Virus record (IMG/VR): IMGVR_UViG_3300025601_000166
Span: 1-20,076 of that record
Source: a virus
Length of the DNA: 20,076 bases
Strand: one strand, 5' to 3'
Shown: in pieces, positions 7,003 to 12,657 of the stretch
Layout of the letters: each line of letters begins with the position of its first letter
Numbering within the stretch: the stretch's first letter is position 1
The notes under the pieces: model-generated
Databases searched by the model: none
Seen by the model: the letters and a program-made list of their open reading frames with translations, nothing else
Told to the model about the DNA's origin: nothing
Program-made: the position numbers and the translations under genes

Positions 7003-7437
7003 AAAATCTCTAACATATCCTAGACAAACAGCAGAATATCCTTTTTTACCCACGGTTTCTTTCCAAATGGGATCATTTACTGTTTTAGTTTGTTTGGCTA
7101 TTGACTCACTACTTCGTTTTTCTCTGTTTGCCCCATCGATGCCGTTTTCTTCGATCAGATTGGCCCATAGTGAGGATTCTACTATATGATTATCTTTACA
7201 AAATTTTCTTGCTACATCAGTTATACTGGCATCATAATACCAATCGCTATTCCAAATATGTATAGATTTAGCATTGTGTTTTTTAATGTGATTTATCCAT
7301 CTTTTGCCAGATCCCGGGTATTTTTCTATATCCTCTGTGATGGTCTTACCAAAATATTTCAGATCGCAATGAGAACATTTCTTTATATAAAGCCTCGTGG
7401 GTCTAATAGATGCTATTTTATCTGATGCAAAATTCAT
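6976..7437 (-). CDS. GIY-YIG-like homing endonuclease
   Basis: This 153-aa protein matches the free-standing homing endonuclease type common in T4-like phages. 'TRLYIKKCSHCDLKYFGKT' supplies the GIY- and YIG-equivalent segments (LYI 16-18, YFG 28-30) with a CxxC insertion, and 'YPGSGKRWINHIKKH' follows. Then comes the acidic 'SSLWANLIEENGIDG' segment and a NUMOD3-like tail (SESIAKQTK...NDPIWKETVGKK). It is a lone minus-strand gene between two plus-strand genes, with its stop inside the RNase H gene. A late promoter and a conserved leader hairpin lie upstream. The short tail may mean that it has lost DNA-binding repeats. Confidence 0.8.
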   Translation of the reverse strand: MNFASDKIASIRPTRLYIKKCSHCDLKYFGKTITEDIEKYPGSGKRWINHIKKHNAKSIHIWNSDWYYDASITDVARKFCKDNHIVESSLWANLIEENGIDGANREKRSSESIAKQTKTVNDPIWKETVGKKGYSAVCLGYVRDFLEVTDICN

Positions 7438-7460
7438 GTTGGAAACCCTATATTGTTTCT

Positions 7461-7499
7461 AGAATAGTTGGGCTAAATTTGAAATTAGCCGCGAACTGC
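7461..7499 (-). other. structured leader of homing endonuclease transcript (copy A)
   Basis: Read on the minus strand, the leader begins six bases after the late promoter. Outer stem AGTT (7497-7494) pairs with AACT (7469-7466). An asymmetric internal loop is CGC (7493-7491) opposite C (7470). Inner stem GGCTAA (7490-7485) pairs with TTAGCC (7476-7471). TCTAGA follows the stem. Copies B (13051-13091) and C (10071-10104) share the architecture and unpaired bases with different stems. Confidence 0.65.
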
Positions 7500-7504
7500 A
7501 CTAA

Positions 7505-7512
7505 TATTTATA
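7505..7512 (-). promoter_or_regulatory. T4-type late promoter (TATAAATA)
   Basis: This is an exact TATAAATA on the minus strand, the T4 late promoter -10 element, upstream of the homing endonuclease at 6976-7437. The predicted transcript start, about six bases downstream, coincides with the base of the leader hairpin. Confidence 0.75.
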
Positions 7513-7549
7513 ATATATCAAACCTTACTAACATACAGGACTTCTGATT

Positions 7550-7987
7550 ATGACACCCAAAGCAATTTCTGAAATTATTGATGAAGCTTGTAAACTAAAG
7601 AAAAAGGAAGATAAGATTGAATTTCTCAAAAAGAATGAATCAGTCCCACTTCGTACAATTCTAAAGTTTACATACAATACAGCACAGATTAAATTTCTTT
7701 TGCCGGACATTCCTCCGCCATGGAAAAAGAATGGATATAAGGATGTCGAAGGTATGTTATATTCCGAGACTAGACGGCTTCGAATCTTCATAAAGGGTGG
7801 CGGTTATGATGATATGAATCAAGCAAAAAGAGAATATCAATTTATATCACTGTTGGAAGACATTGATGATCAAGATGCAGAACTTCTTTGCAAAATGATT
7901 CAACAAAAACCACTTAAAGGCCTTTCACTGGAAGTTGTAAAAGAAACCTTCCCACAAGATTATCTAGCAATGGAGACTAATAACTAA
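7550..7987 (+). CDS. DUF6433-like conserved phage protein
   Basis: The 145-aa protein matches a family conserved across T4-like phages of marine and soil bacteria (DUF6433 type, from memory of its pattern). It opens with 'ISEIIDEACKLKKKEDKIEFLKKN' and 'VPLRTILKFTYN', then 'IKFLLPDIPPPWKKN'. It then has 'EGMLYSETRRLRIFIKGGGYD', 'KREYQFISLLEDIDDQDAELL' and the terminal 'GLSLEVVKETFP'. Function is unknown; conservation beside replication and transcription genes suggests a core role. AGGA at 7537-7540 is ten bases from the ATG. On the opposite strand its upstream region carries the homing endonuclease late promoter. Confidence 0.75.
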   Translation: MTPKAISEIIDEACKLKKKEDKIEFLKKNESVPLRTILKFTYNTAQIKFLLPDIPPPWKKNGYKDVEGMLYSETRRLRIFIKGGGYDDMNQAKREYQFISLLEDIDDQDAELLCKMIQQKPLKGLSLEVVKETFPQDYLAMETNN

Positions 7988-8152
7988 ATGCCTAAAACAT
8001 TCAAAAAATTTCGTGATGAATGGGACGACGAATGGGATGCAGGAGATGATGATTTCCGTAAAAAAGACAACCGCCTAAAAGATCGCAGAGACCAGCGCCG
8101 GAAAAAGGTAAGTGAAAAGAACTCCAAATTTGATGAAACAGGTGATGAATAA
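7988..8152 (+). CDS. small highly charged protein, 54 aa
   Basis: The ATG at 7988 begins one base after the previous stop, and the TAA at 8150-8152 touches the ATG of the HAD gene at 8153. The product starts MPKTFKKFRDEWDDEWDAG, then has a DDDFRKKDNRLKDRRDQRR stretch. Nearly half of the residues are charged and it is probably a long helix or disordered. Similar 'KKFRKYRDEWDD' mini-proteins occupy this position in other T4-like phages, to my knowledge without assigned function. The tight gene junctions on both sides support real translation. Confidence 0.7.
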   Translation: MPKTFKKFRDEWDDEWDAGDDDFRKKDNRLKDRRDQRRKKVSEKNSKFDETGDE

Positions 8153-8743
8153 ATGCAACTTTTTGATAATGTAATTTTGACAGATGCAGATGGTTGTTTT
8201 CTTAATCTCGAGCACACGTTTCACATGTGGATGTCAGAGGGTGGGTATTCACCAAAAGATACTGAATTGTACAGTTTTCACCATATGTATGGCATCTCAA
8301 GAGACGCTTGCAATACGCTGTTTGAATCGTTCACTAAAAGTGGTGCCATAGCAAAACTGCCGCCAGTAAGAGATGCAATCAAGTACATCCGAAAACTACA
8401 TGAAGAACATGGCTATGTATTTCATTGCATAACAGCAATTCCCGATACAGAACAATTGTATCGAGCACGGATGAAAAACATCCAAAATTTGTTTGGCAAG
8501 ACTGCATTTGAGAAACTGGTATTGTGTGACGAATCAGCCAACAAGAAAAAACATCTGGAGCTATATAGGGACTCTGGTTGCTACTGGATCGAAGATTTGC
8601 CAAAGAATAGTTTAGTAGGCGTTGAACTTGGGCTGGACTGTATACTAATGGATGGGCGCTATAATAAAGATTTTGACCATCCCGATGTAAAAAGAGTATA
8701 TAACTGGAAAGAAATTTACGAAACTATAACCGGGATCATATAA
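8153..8743 (+). CDS. HAD-superfamily phosphatase (5'-nucleotidase-like)
   Basis: The 196-aa protein has HAD motif I as 'ILTDADGCFLN', with nucleophile D11 and D13. Motif II is T94 in 'HCITAIP', motif III a lysine in 'ANKKKHL' (131-133), and motif IV 'WIEDLPKNS' (E147/D148). The helical cap between motifs I and II is small. The best family fit is the deoxyribonucleotidase/phage HAD group, which would remove phosphate from nucleotides; substrate is not deducible. It starts directly after the 54-aa gene, with AGGTG (8140-8144) upstream. Its stop overlaps a late promoter on the same strand. Confidence 0.8.
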   Translation: MQLFDNVILTDADGCFLNLEHTFHMWMSEGGYSPKDTELYSFHHMYGISRDACNTLFESFTKSGAIAKLPPVRDAIKYIRKLHEEHGYVFHCITAIPDTEQLYRARMKNIQNLFGKTAFEKLVLCDESANKKKHLELYRDSGCYWIEDLPKNSLVGVELGLDCILMDGRYNKDFDHPDVKRVYNWKEIYETITGII

Positions 8744-8746
8744 ATA
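8739..8746 (+). promoter_or_regulatory. T4-type late promoter (TATAAATA)
   Basis: This exact TATAAATA overlaps the stop codon of the HAD gene. The predicted start is near 8753, only about 30 bases before a strong terminator hairpin. It would therefore give either a short RNA or readthrough into the gene at 8825. Confidence 0.6.
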
Positions 8747-8780
8747 GGTTTGTAGGTCAAATATTATATCATGCCATGAA

Positions 8781-8811
8781 AGGGTGATCTACACAGATCA
8801 CCCTATTTTTT
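8781..8811 (+). terminator. rho-independent terminator
   Basis: A perfect 10-bp stem (AGGGTGATCT at 8781-8790 with its complement at 8795-8804) encloses an ACAC loop and is followed by a run of six T after one A. It ends the 7550-8743 transcript. Confidence 0.9.
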
Positions 8812-8824
8812 ATTTGGAGAACAG

Positions 8825-9058
8825 ATGCCAACATATTCGATGAGAAACACTAACACTAACGAAGAGTTTGAGATAAGCTTCAAATACTCAGAACTAGAAG
8901 CTTATCTCAATGATAACCTACACATCAAGCAAATTTTTACTAGATTCCCGGGGACTGTGGACCCGGTAAACGTCGGTGTAAGAAAAACCGATGAGGGCTT
9001 CAAGGATGCACTTCGTGAAGTTCGCAACGCACACAGAAAAAATACTATAAATGTATAA
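8825..9058 (+). CDS. conserved FmdB-like small phage protein
   Basis: The 77-aa protein begins 'PTYSMRNTNTNEEFEISFKYSELEAYL', the pattern of a small T4-like phage protein often annotated as FmdB-like or as a putative regulator. The C-terminal half has 'VNVGVRKTDEGFKDALREVRNAH'. The FmdB zinc-ribbon cysteines are absent, so it cannot bind zinc in the FmdB way. Function is unknown. The ribosome-binding site is GGAG (8816-8819). It sits between a terminator and phoH and may be expressed by readthrough or from the late promoter at 8739. Confidence 0.75.
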   Translation: MPTYSMRNTNTNEEFEISFKYSELEAYLNDNLHIKQIFTRFPGTVDPVNVGVRKTDEGFKDALREVRNAHRKNTINV

Positions 9059-9078
9059 ACTATAACCCAGGAGGTTAC

Positions 9079-9807
9079 ATGCGTAAACGTCTTTCTCGTA
9101 AAACAAAAACACAAATCGAAAGAGAAACGGACCATATTATCAACACAAAGTTTTCAATGAAACGTGTCCAACCTAAGACAAAAAACCAGCAAAATATGTT
9201 TGACAGTTACTATTCTGGCAAAATGATTGCGGCTCTAGGTTCAGCAGGTTCAGGAAAAACATTCGTAGCAATGTATCTTGCGCTCGAAGAAGTATTGCAA
9301 AATAATGATTATAAGCAAGTAATCATTGTTCGCTCCGCGGTACAGACTAGAGAACAAGGTTTCATGCCAGGCTCACTAAAAGAAAAAGAGGCGTATTACG
9401 AAACACCTTATATTGATATAACCAACGATTTGTTTGATAGAGGAGACGCTTATCAAATACTTAAACAAAAGGGTCAAGTTAAGTTTATGACATCATCATT
9501 TGTCCGAGGCCTTACATTTGACAATTCAATTATTATAGTTGACGAAGCACAAAATATGAATTATCAAGAACTGTCAAGTATTATTACTCGACTAGGCGAA
9601 GGCTCAAAGATTATAGTTTGTGGTGATACCAAACAAGATGATTTAACAAATAGCAAAAACAGATCAGATATTTCCGGTCTTGTTAAGTTTAAATCTATCC
9701 TAGATAAAATGAATAGCTTTGATATTATTACCTTTACCACAGATGATATTGTTAGATCTGGCATTGTAAAGGAATTTATTATCGCATCTGAGTTAGAAAT
9801 GGCCTAA
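9079..9807 (+). CDS. phoH: PhoH-like P-loop ATPase
   Basis: The 242-aa protein is PhoH-like. It has a short lysine/arginine-rich N-terminus, 'VQPKTKNQQNMFDSY', Walker A GSAGSGKT (54-61), 'IIVRSAVQTREQGFMPGS' (82-99), Walker B IIIVDEAQ (151-158), and a sensor 'CGDTKQDDL' (181-189). The signature 'GLTFDNSIIIVDEAQNM' is diagnostic. PhoH proteins are thought to be RNA-related ATPases or helicases, and the phage role is not settled. A strong ribosome-binding site (AGGAGG, 9069-9074) precedes the ATG. A terminator follows at 9820. The stop overlaps the end of a minus-strand homing endonuclease remnant. Confidence 0.93.
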   Translation: MRKRLSRKTKTQIERETDHIINTKFSMKRVQPKTKNQQNMFDSYYSGKMIAALGSAGSGKTFVAMYLALEEVLQNNDYKQVIIVRSAVQTREQGFMPGSLKEKEAYYETPYIDITNDLFDRGDAYQILKQKGQVKFMTSSFVRGLTFDNSIIIVDEAQNMNYQELSSIITRLGEGSKIIVCGDTKQDDLTNSKNRSDISGLVKFKSILDKMNSFDIITFTTDDIVRSGIVKEFIIASELEMA

Positions 9808-9962
9808 TTTAAATAAAATATTGGCAGGAATTTAATTCCTGCCAATTTCTTTTCTCTATTTAACTTCTTAGTAATTCTAATTTTTTCTTTAGTTTCATCC
9901 GACATTTTTCTCCCATACATTGGGTTATTAATCCCCGAAACATCAGCGTGATTAATGTCCAT
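9804..9962 (-). pseudogene. NUMOD3-type tail of a decayed homing endonuclease
   Basis: The minus-strand frame from ATG 9962 to TAG 9804 encodes 52 residues. The middle, 'SGINNPMYGRKMSDETKEKI', is a clear NUMOD3 DNA-binding motif of phage homing endonucleases (consensus SGxNNPMYGKxxSxETKxKI). The frame continues upstream to about 9997 with homing-endonuclease-like sequence (FLHKKKVKYMDINHADV) and then hits a stop. No catalytic domain is present, although a late promoter and structured leader remain 110-150 bases upstream. I read this as the scar left by internal deletion of an endonuclease gene between phoH and the PAAR gene. Expression of the 52-aa piece is doubtful; its 3' end is the phoH terminator. 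Confidence 0.65.
9820..9853 (+). terminator. rho-independent terminator after phoH
   Basis: A 12-bp perfect stem (9820-9831 with 9835-9846) with a TTA loop is followed by a T-rich tail TTTCTTTT. It lies 13 bases after the phoH stop. Confidence 0.85.
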
Positions 9963-10070
9963 GTACTTTACTTTCTTTTTATGTAAGAAAGTTTTGTAAC
10001 AATATCAGATACCGATATACAAATGTATATAAATATAATAAATATTGCTGGTCAAAACTATCTGCTACGA

Positions 10071-10104
10071 CTAGAGGTAATGGAGCTGTGAACTCGCGAT
10101 TACC
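10071..10104 (-). other. structured leader left by decayed homing endonuclease (copy C)
   Basis: On the minus strand, outer stem GGTAAT (10104-10099) pairs with ATTACC (10081-10076). CGC (10098-10096) is opposite C (10082). Inner stem GAG (10095-10093) pairs with CTC (10085-10083), and TCTAG (10075-10071) follows. Stems differ from copies A and B, but unpaired bases and order are the same. Confidence 0.6.
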
Positions 10105-10109
10105 AACTT

Positions 10110-10117
10110 TATTTATA
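10110..10117 (-). promoter_or_regulatory. T4-type late promoter (TATAAATA)
   Basis: This exact TATAAATA on the minus strand lies six bases before leader copy C and reads toward the NUMOD3 remnant. The 9808-10189 interval (382 bases) between phoH and the PAAR gene otherwise holds only the terminator, the remnant and the PAAR leader hairpin. Confidence 0.65.
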
Positions 10118-10152
10118 AAAACTTGAATTAGCATAATAAAATAAAAGTGTTG

Positions 10153-10172
10153 TTGAGCATCTCGGTGCTCAA
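10153..10172 (+). promoter_or_regulatory. leader hairpin before PAAR gene
   Basis: A 7-bp stem (TTGAGCA with TGCTCAA) and TCTCGG loop are followed by AAAA, 17 bases before the ATG. The ribosome-binding site AAGGGG is outside the stem. It is probably a 5' stabilising structure. No exact late promoter is visible upstream, only an A/T-rich stretch. Confidence 0.4.
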
Positions 10173-10189
10173 AAACCTAAGGGGAATAT

Positions 10190-10495
10190 ATGCCAGCAGT
10201 TGCCGTATGTACAGTGGATACAATTTCCACGGGACACCTTTGTGATGCTACCGCGCTGATACAAGGTGCCATACAGACTAAAGTTACTATAGGAGGGAAA
10301 CCAGTGGCTATACAAGGTGATGCAATAGCACCTCACACAATACTTTCCGGTTCCTCTTGTGTACCTCATGCCGCTGTAATAAATGCCGGATCAACAAAAG
10401 TGTTTGTCGGTGGGATACCTATAGCACGCGTTGGGGATTCTGCAGATCTAGGTGCCATAATATCTGGATCGTCAAAAGTATCTGCCGGAGGGTAA
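10190..10495 (+). CDS. PAAR-domain tail spike tip protein (T4 gp5.4-like)
   Basis: The 101-aa protein is a single PAAR domain, which caps the tip of the central tail spike (gp5 trimer in T4, capped by gp5.4) and helps puncture the outer membrane. The sequence has the repeating beta pattern and glycine-rich turns: 'DTISTGHLCDATALIQGAI', 'GGKPVAIQGDAIAPHTI', 'SSCVPHAAVINAGSTKVFVG' and 'IPIARVGDSADLG'. Candidate zinc ligands are H16, H49, C57 and H60. The length is normal. It is the only clear virion gene in the window. The ribosome-binding site is AAGGGG (10179-10184). Confidence 0.92.
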   Translation: MPAVAVCTVDTISTGHLCDATALIQGAIQTKVTIGGKPVAIQGDAIAPHTILSGSSCVPHAAVINAGSTKVFVGGIPIARVGDSADLGAIISGSSKVSAGG

Positions 10496-10496
10496 A

Positions 10497-10581
10497 ATGA
10501 AAACATTTAAGGAATTTATTCCTAGTCGTATCACGCGAATTGAAGAAGATACGTGCTGAGTTTGAAGAAAAGGGTTATTAG
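10497..10581 (+). pseudogene. short MKTFKEF-type gene, probably frameshifted
   Basis: An ATG at 10497, overlapping the PAAR stop region, encodes 'MKTFKEFIPSRITRIEEDTC' and stops at 10559. The N-terminus MKTFKEF is common at the start of phage head and structural proteins. In the next frame the same DNA reads 'RELKKIRAEFEEKGY' and stops at TAG 10579-10581, which looks more protein-like. A one-base shift near 10535-10540 would join them into a peptide of about 27 residues. It may be a decayed remnant or simply a tiny gene. The remaining 118 bases to the next start hold only A/T-rich sequence with a weak promoter candidate. Confidence 0.3.
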
Positions 10582-10620
10582 ATACACGTACTAATTATTT
10601 GCCTCATATCTCATATCTCA

Positions 10621-10650
10621 TTGTCATATGTTTGTGGCGTATATTATATA
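10621..10650 (+). promoter_or_regulatory. possible sigma70-type promoter for the 10700 gene
   Basis: TTGTCA (10621-10626) is followed after 17-18 bp by the A/T-rich TTATATA (10644-10650). It is a weaker match than the other promoters and lacks the CGAATCGG core. The start codon is 79 bp from the -35 box. Confidence 0.3.
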
Positions 10651-10699
10651 AGTAAACTAACACTACCTGACTTTATTATGAACTTTGGAGTATTAAAAA

Positions 10700-11374
10700 T
10701 TGAAGACATTAAAGAAGACATTTGAGCACAAAGATTTAAATCTACCTGAACTAAGTGCCGAGATTGTAGAAGGCATAGGCCGACTCTACACGACTCCGGA
10801 AGGACTCAAATACCCTTCTGTTACTACAGTCATCGGTAAGACTTCTGACCAGTCTTGGCTTGATGCTTGGAAGGCACGAGTAGGAGAGGAAGAAGTTCGA
10901 AAGGTATCCGCACAGGCTTCGCGAAGAGGTACCGCAGTACACGAACTCGCGGAAGAATATCTAAAAAACAACCCACAATATACCAAAGGTCATATGCCTA
11001 GTAATATTGCTACATTCGGGCAGATTAGACCAATTTTAGATAAACATGTTACTAAAATATACGGTCTTGAAGTGCCGTTATATTCTGATAATCTGCGAGT
11101 AGCAGGAAGAGTTGACTGTGTTGCAGACTGGGATGGTGTTCTTTCAATCATAGACTTTAAGACAAGTAAGCGCGAAAAGAAACGCGAGGATATCGGTGGA
11201 TATTTTACACAAGCTTCTGCATATTCATATATGATGTTTGAACGAACAGGTATGCTACCTAAACAAATCGTGATCATGATGATGGTAGACGACGGTGAGC
11301 CACTTATCTTTATTGAAAAGTCAAAAGATTGGATTGAAAAGTTCATAGAGCTACGAGAATCGGTTGACATTTAA
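10700..11374 (+). CDS. PD-(D/E)XK nuclease (RecB/Cas4-type exonuclease)
   Basis: The 224-aa protein has the RecB-like nuclease motifs. 'RRGTAVHELAEEYL' contains H81, 'VAGRVDCVADWDG' contains D139, 'SIIDFKTSKREKK' contains D152 and K154, and the QxxxY helix 'FTQASAYSYM' has Q171 and Y175. The N-terminal 'GRLYTTPEGLKYPSVTTVIG' segment is typical of a family conserved in T4-like phages of marine and soil bacteria. It probably acts as a DNA exonuclease in replication, repair or host DNA breakdown. The start is TTG at 10700 with GGAG (10687-10690) upstream. An ATG at 10678 is in another frame and stops after 15 codons. The gene's end contains the -35 box of the next promoter. Confidence 0.85.
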   Translation: MKTLKKTFEHKDLNLPELSAEIVEGIGRLYTTPEGLKYPSVTTVIGKTSDQSWLDAWKARVGEEEVRKVSAQASRRGTAVHELAEEYLKNNPQYTKGHMPSNIATFGQIRPILDKHVTKIYGLEVPLYSDNLRVAGRVDCVADWDGVLSIIDFKTSKREKKREDIGGYFTQASAYSYMMFERTGMLPKQIVIMMMVDDGEPLIFIEKSKDWIEKFIELRESVDI

Positions 11375-11392
11375 CACGAATCGGTATATACT
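11364..11392 (+). promoter_or_regulatory. early promoter with CGAATCGG core
   Basis: TTGACA (11364-11369) and TATACT (11387-11392) have a 17-bp spacer. CGAATCGG occupies 11377-11384. The -35 box lies in the end of the nuclease gene, and the next start codon is 55 bp from it. Confidence 0.85.
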
Positions 11393-11418
11393 AATAATAG
11401 GAAATAAAAGGATATGTG

Positions 11419-11493
11419 ATGAAAATCTCTGATGCTTTCAAAAGCCTACAGCTTGGCTTCAAAGACGGTTCCTACATTGTTTTGAAGGGTTGA
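11419..11493 (+). CDS. 24-aa peptide ahead of deaminase gene
   Basis: The ATG at 11419 has AAAAGGA at 11406-11412 and is the first start after the promoter. It encodes MKISDAFKSLQLGFKDGSYI plus VLKG, then TGA, and the next gene starts one base later. The position, good ribosome-binding site and tight junction argue for translation. It may be a small functional peptide or only a leader that couples translation to the deaminase gene. It has no membrane segment and no attenuator-like codon run. Confidence 0.5.
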   Translation: MKISDAFKSLQLGFKDGSYIVLKG

Positions 11494-11494
11494 T

Positions 11495-11806
11495 ATGTCT
11501 AAGAGTCGCTTTTCAATTACGGCCATCATATACGACAAGCGCGGCAGGGTTCTTTCAATCGGTAAGAATAGCTACGTAAAAACTCACCCTCAAATGAAAA
11601 TTCATGCTTGTAAGGTAGGACTTCCTCATAAAGAATTCCTCCATGCTGAGGTGCATGCAATTGTCAGGTGCAAGCAGCTTGAAAAGGCACATAAAATTGT
11701 AGTGATGCGTTTTGATAAACAGGGTAATGAAATGAATGCTAGACCTTGCCCTGTTTGTCAGAGTGCAATATTTTCTGCCGGCATATCTATTATTGAGCAC
11801 ACATAG
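11495..11806 (+). CDS. cytidine/dCMP deaminase-fold protein
   Basis: The 103-aa protein carries the zinc-dependent deaminase signature: HAE at 50-52 (LHAEVHAIVRC) and PCPVC at 84-88. These give H50, C85 and C88 as zinc ligands and E52 as the proton shuttle. It is shorter than T4 dCMP deaminase (193 aa) and keeps only the core fold. 'FSITAIIYDKRGRVLSIGKN' forms the first two strands. It may deaminate a free nucleotide or a base in nucleic acid; substrate cannot be told. The ribosome-binding site AAGGG lies in the end of the 24-aa gene. The promoter at 11810 follows its stop. Confidence 0.85.
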   Translation: MSKSRFSITAIIYDKRGRVLSIGKNSYVKTHPQMKIHACKVGLPHKEFLHAEVHAIVRCKQLEKAHKIVVMRFDKQGNEMNARPCPVCQSAIFSAGISIIEHT

Positions 11807-11809
11807 CGG

Positions 11810-11838
11810 TTGACAACAGTACATAAACTGTATATTAA
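11810..11838 (+). promoter_or_regulatory. early promoter with ACAGT/ACTGT dyad
   Basis: TTGACA (11810-11815) is followed by a 17-bp spacer and TATTAA (11833-11838; TATATT starts two bases earlier). The spacer holds an inverted repeat ACAGT-6-ACTGT instead of CGAATCGG. The next start codon is 58 bp from the -35 box, as in the sister promoters. Confidence 0.7.
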
Positions 11839-11867
11839 CCAAATTATATAACTGAAAGGGACTATAA

Positions 11868-12119
11868 ATGTTTATATCTGATGAGCAAGCCCACAAGCTT
11901 CTTAATCCACTTTACAATGTTGCTGAAAAAGATCAAAATGACGTGATTGCCAATGCAGCATCCGCACTTGCAGTTCGCATTGAAACCAAAAAGAGCCGCT
12001 ATCTATTGACTACACTTGAGCAAAGGATTATTCAGTACGCGCTTAAGAACCAGCCCATCATGCCCGAGGCTAATCAGAATCGTCGGAAGACATACAAGAG
12101 ACGGGTTTCTTTAGCCTAA
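11868..12119 (+). CDS. hypothetical protein, 83 aa
   Basis: I do not recognise this protein. It is the only gene behind the promoter at 11810, with AAAGGG (11855-11860) upstream of the ATG. The N-terminal 60 residues are helical: 'SDEQAHKLLNPLYNVAEKDQ', then 'VIANAASALAVRIETKKSR' and 'LTTLEQRIIQYALKNQP'. The last 18 residues are strongly basic (NQNRRKTYKRRVSLA), which would suit RNA or DNA binding. Codon use is similar to the neighbours. The frameshifted homing endonuclease converges on it and ends at the next base. Confidence 0.65.
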   Translation: MFISDEQAHKLLNPLYNVAEKDQNDVIANAASALAVRIETKKSRYLLTTLEQRIIQYALKNQPIMPEANQNRRKTYKRRVSLA

Positions 12120-12657
12120 CTACTTATTCTTCCTGCTTTTAGTAATGCCTTTGCGCCAACCGAGAGGGACTTGCTCGTCCCTTTCTATGTATTTGTTAGT
12201 ATGCCCGTCAGTAACAAATATTCTGCCTTTAGTGCTATTAGTTCTGCCTGCATACCAGCCCTCTGGTATGTCCTCATTTGGGCTTATAGATTTATCATTA
12301 TAGCCGTCAGTTATGAAGATATTCCCAGCAAACTTAGCTTTAGATCTCTCTCCGAGTTTCTTTCCCTCAGTAATCTTCCATTCGCGAGTTCCCTTGGTCT
12401 TCTTTGTAGCAGCTGATATTTTTGCGACAACATCTGGGCAATGTGAAGGATTTTCTACCCCTCTATTTTTGATATTAGTTGCTCTTTGAGCTGCTTTAGT
12501 AGATTCAGACTGTGTATGGAATGGCACACCATACTTTTGTAGGCAAGTTTCTAAGTATCGCTGTTTATACTCATTAGTCTGCGTGTATACTTCAGTGCCA
12601 TATTTCTCAAGATTAGTTTGCTTGATTCTACTTTTTATTATCTCGGACTGGAATGCG
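12120..12657 (-). pseudogene. C-terminal part of frameshifted homing endonuclease
   Basis: This open frame continues the GIY-YIG protein encoded at 12638-13021 after a one-base shift near 12658. From the junction it reads 'NAFQSEIIKSRIKQ', 'NLEKYGTEVYTQTNEYKQ' and 'CLQKYGVPFHTQSE', a repeated YG(V/T)-E/P pattern of DNA-contacting modules. It ends with two copies of an 'ITDG..NK.I...E.IP.GW..G' repeat ('FITDGYNDKSISPNEDIPEG' and 'FVTDGHTNKYIERDEQVPLG'), also known from phage endonuclease tails. A GTG at 12527 could start a separate 135-aa piece, but the open frame and homology extend further upstream, so I treat it as part of one broken gene. The restored protein would be about 300 aa. Confidence 0.75.

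Noticed and set aside
7461-7512. Hammerhead or other known small ribozyme in the leader element
   Set aside because: The CUGAUGA/GAAA core of a hammerhead is absent and the single stem with CGC/C loop matches no self-cleaving class known to me.
9808-10189. tRNA gene or CRISPR array in the longest non-coding interval
   Set aside because: No T-loop (GTTCGANTC) sequence with cloverleaf and no spaced direct repeats were seen, here or elsewhere in the window.
10604-10620. Two tandem copies of TCATATC
   Set aside because: Too short and low in complexity to count as an iteron or an operator array.
10678-10725. ATG-started 15-codon frame overlapping the start of the PD-(D/E)XK gene
   Set aside because: It stops after 15 codons in another frame; the TTG start with GGAG explains the nuclease gene better.
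11555-11896. Antisense open frame of 113 codons over the deaminase gene
   Set aside because: The opposite strand holds clear deaminase motifs; the antisense product has no recognisable features.
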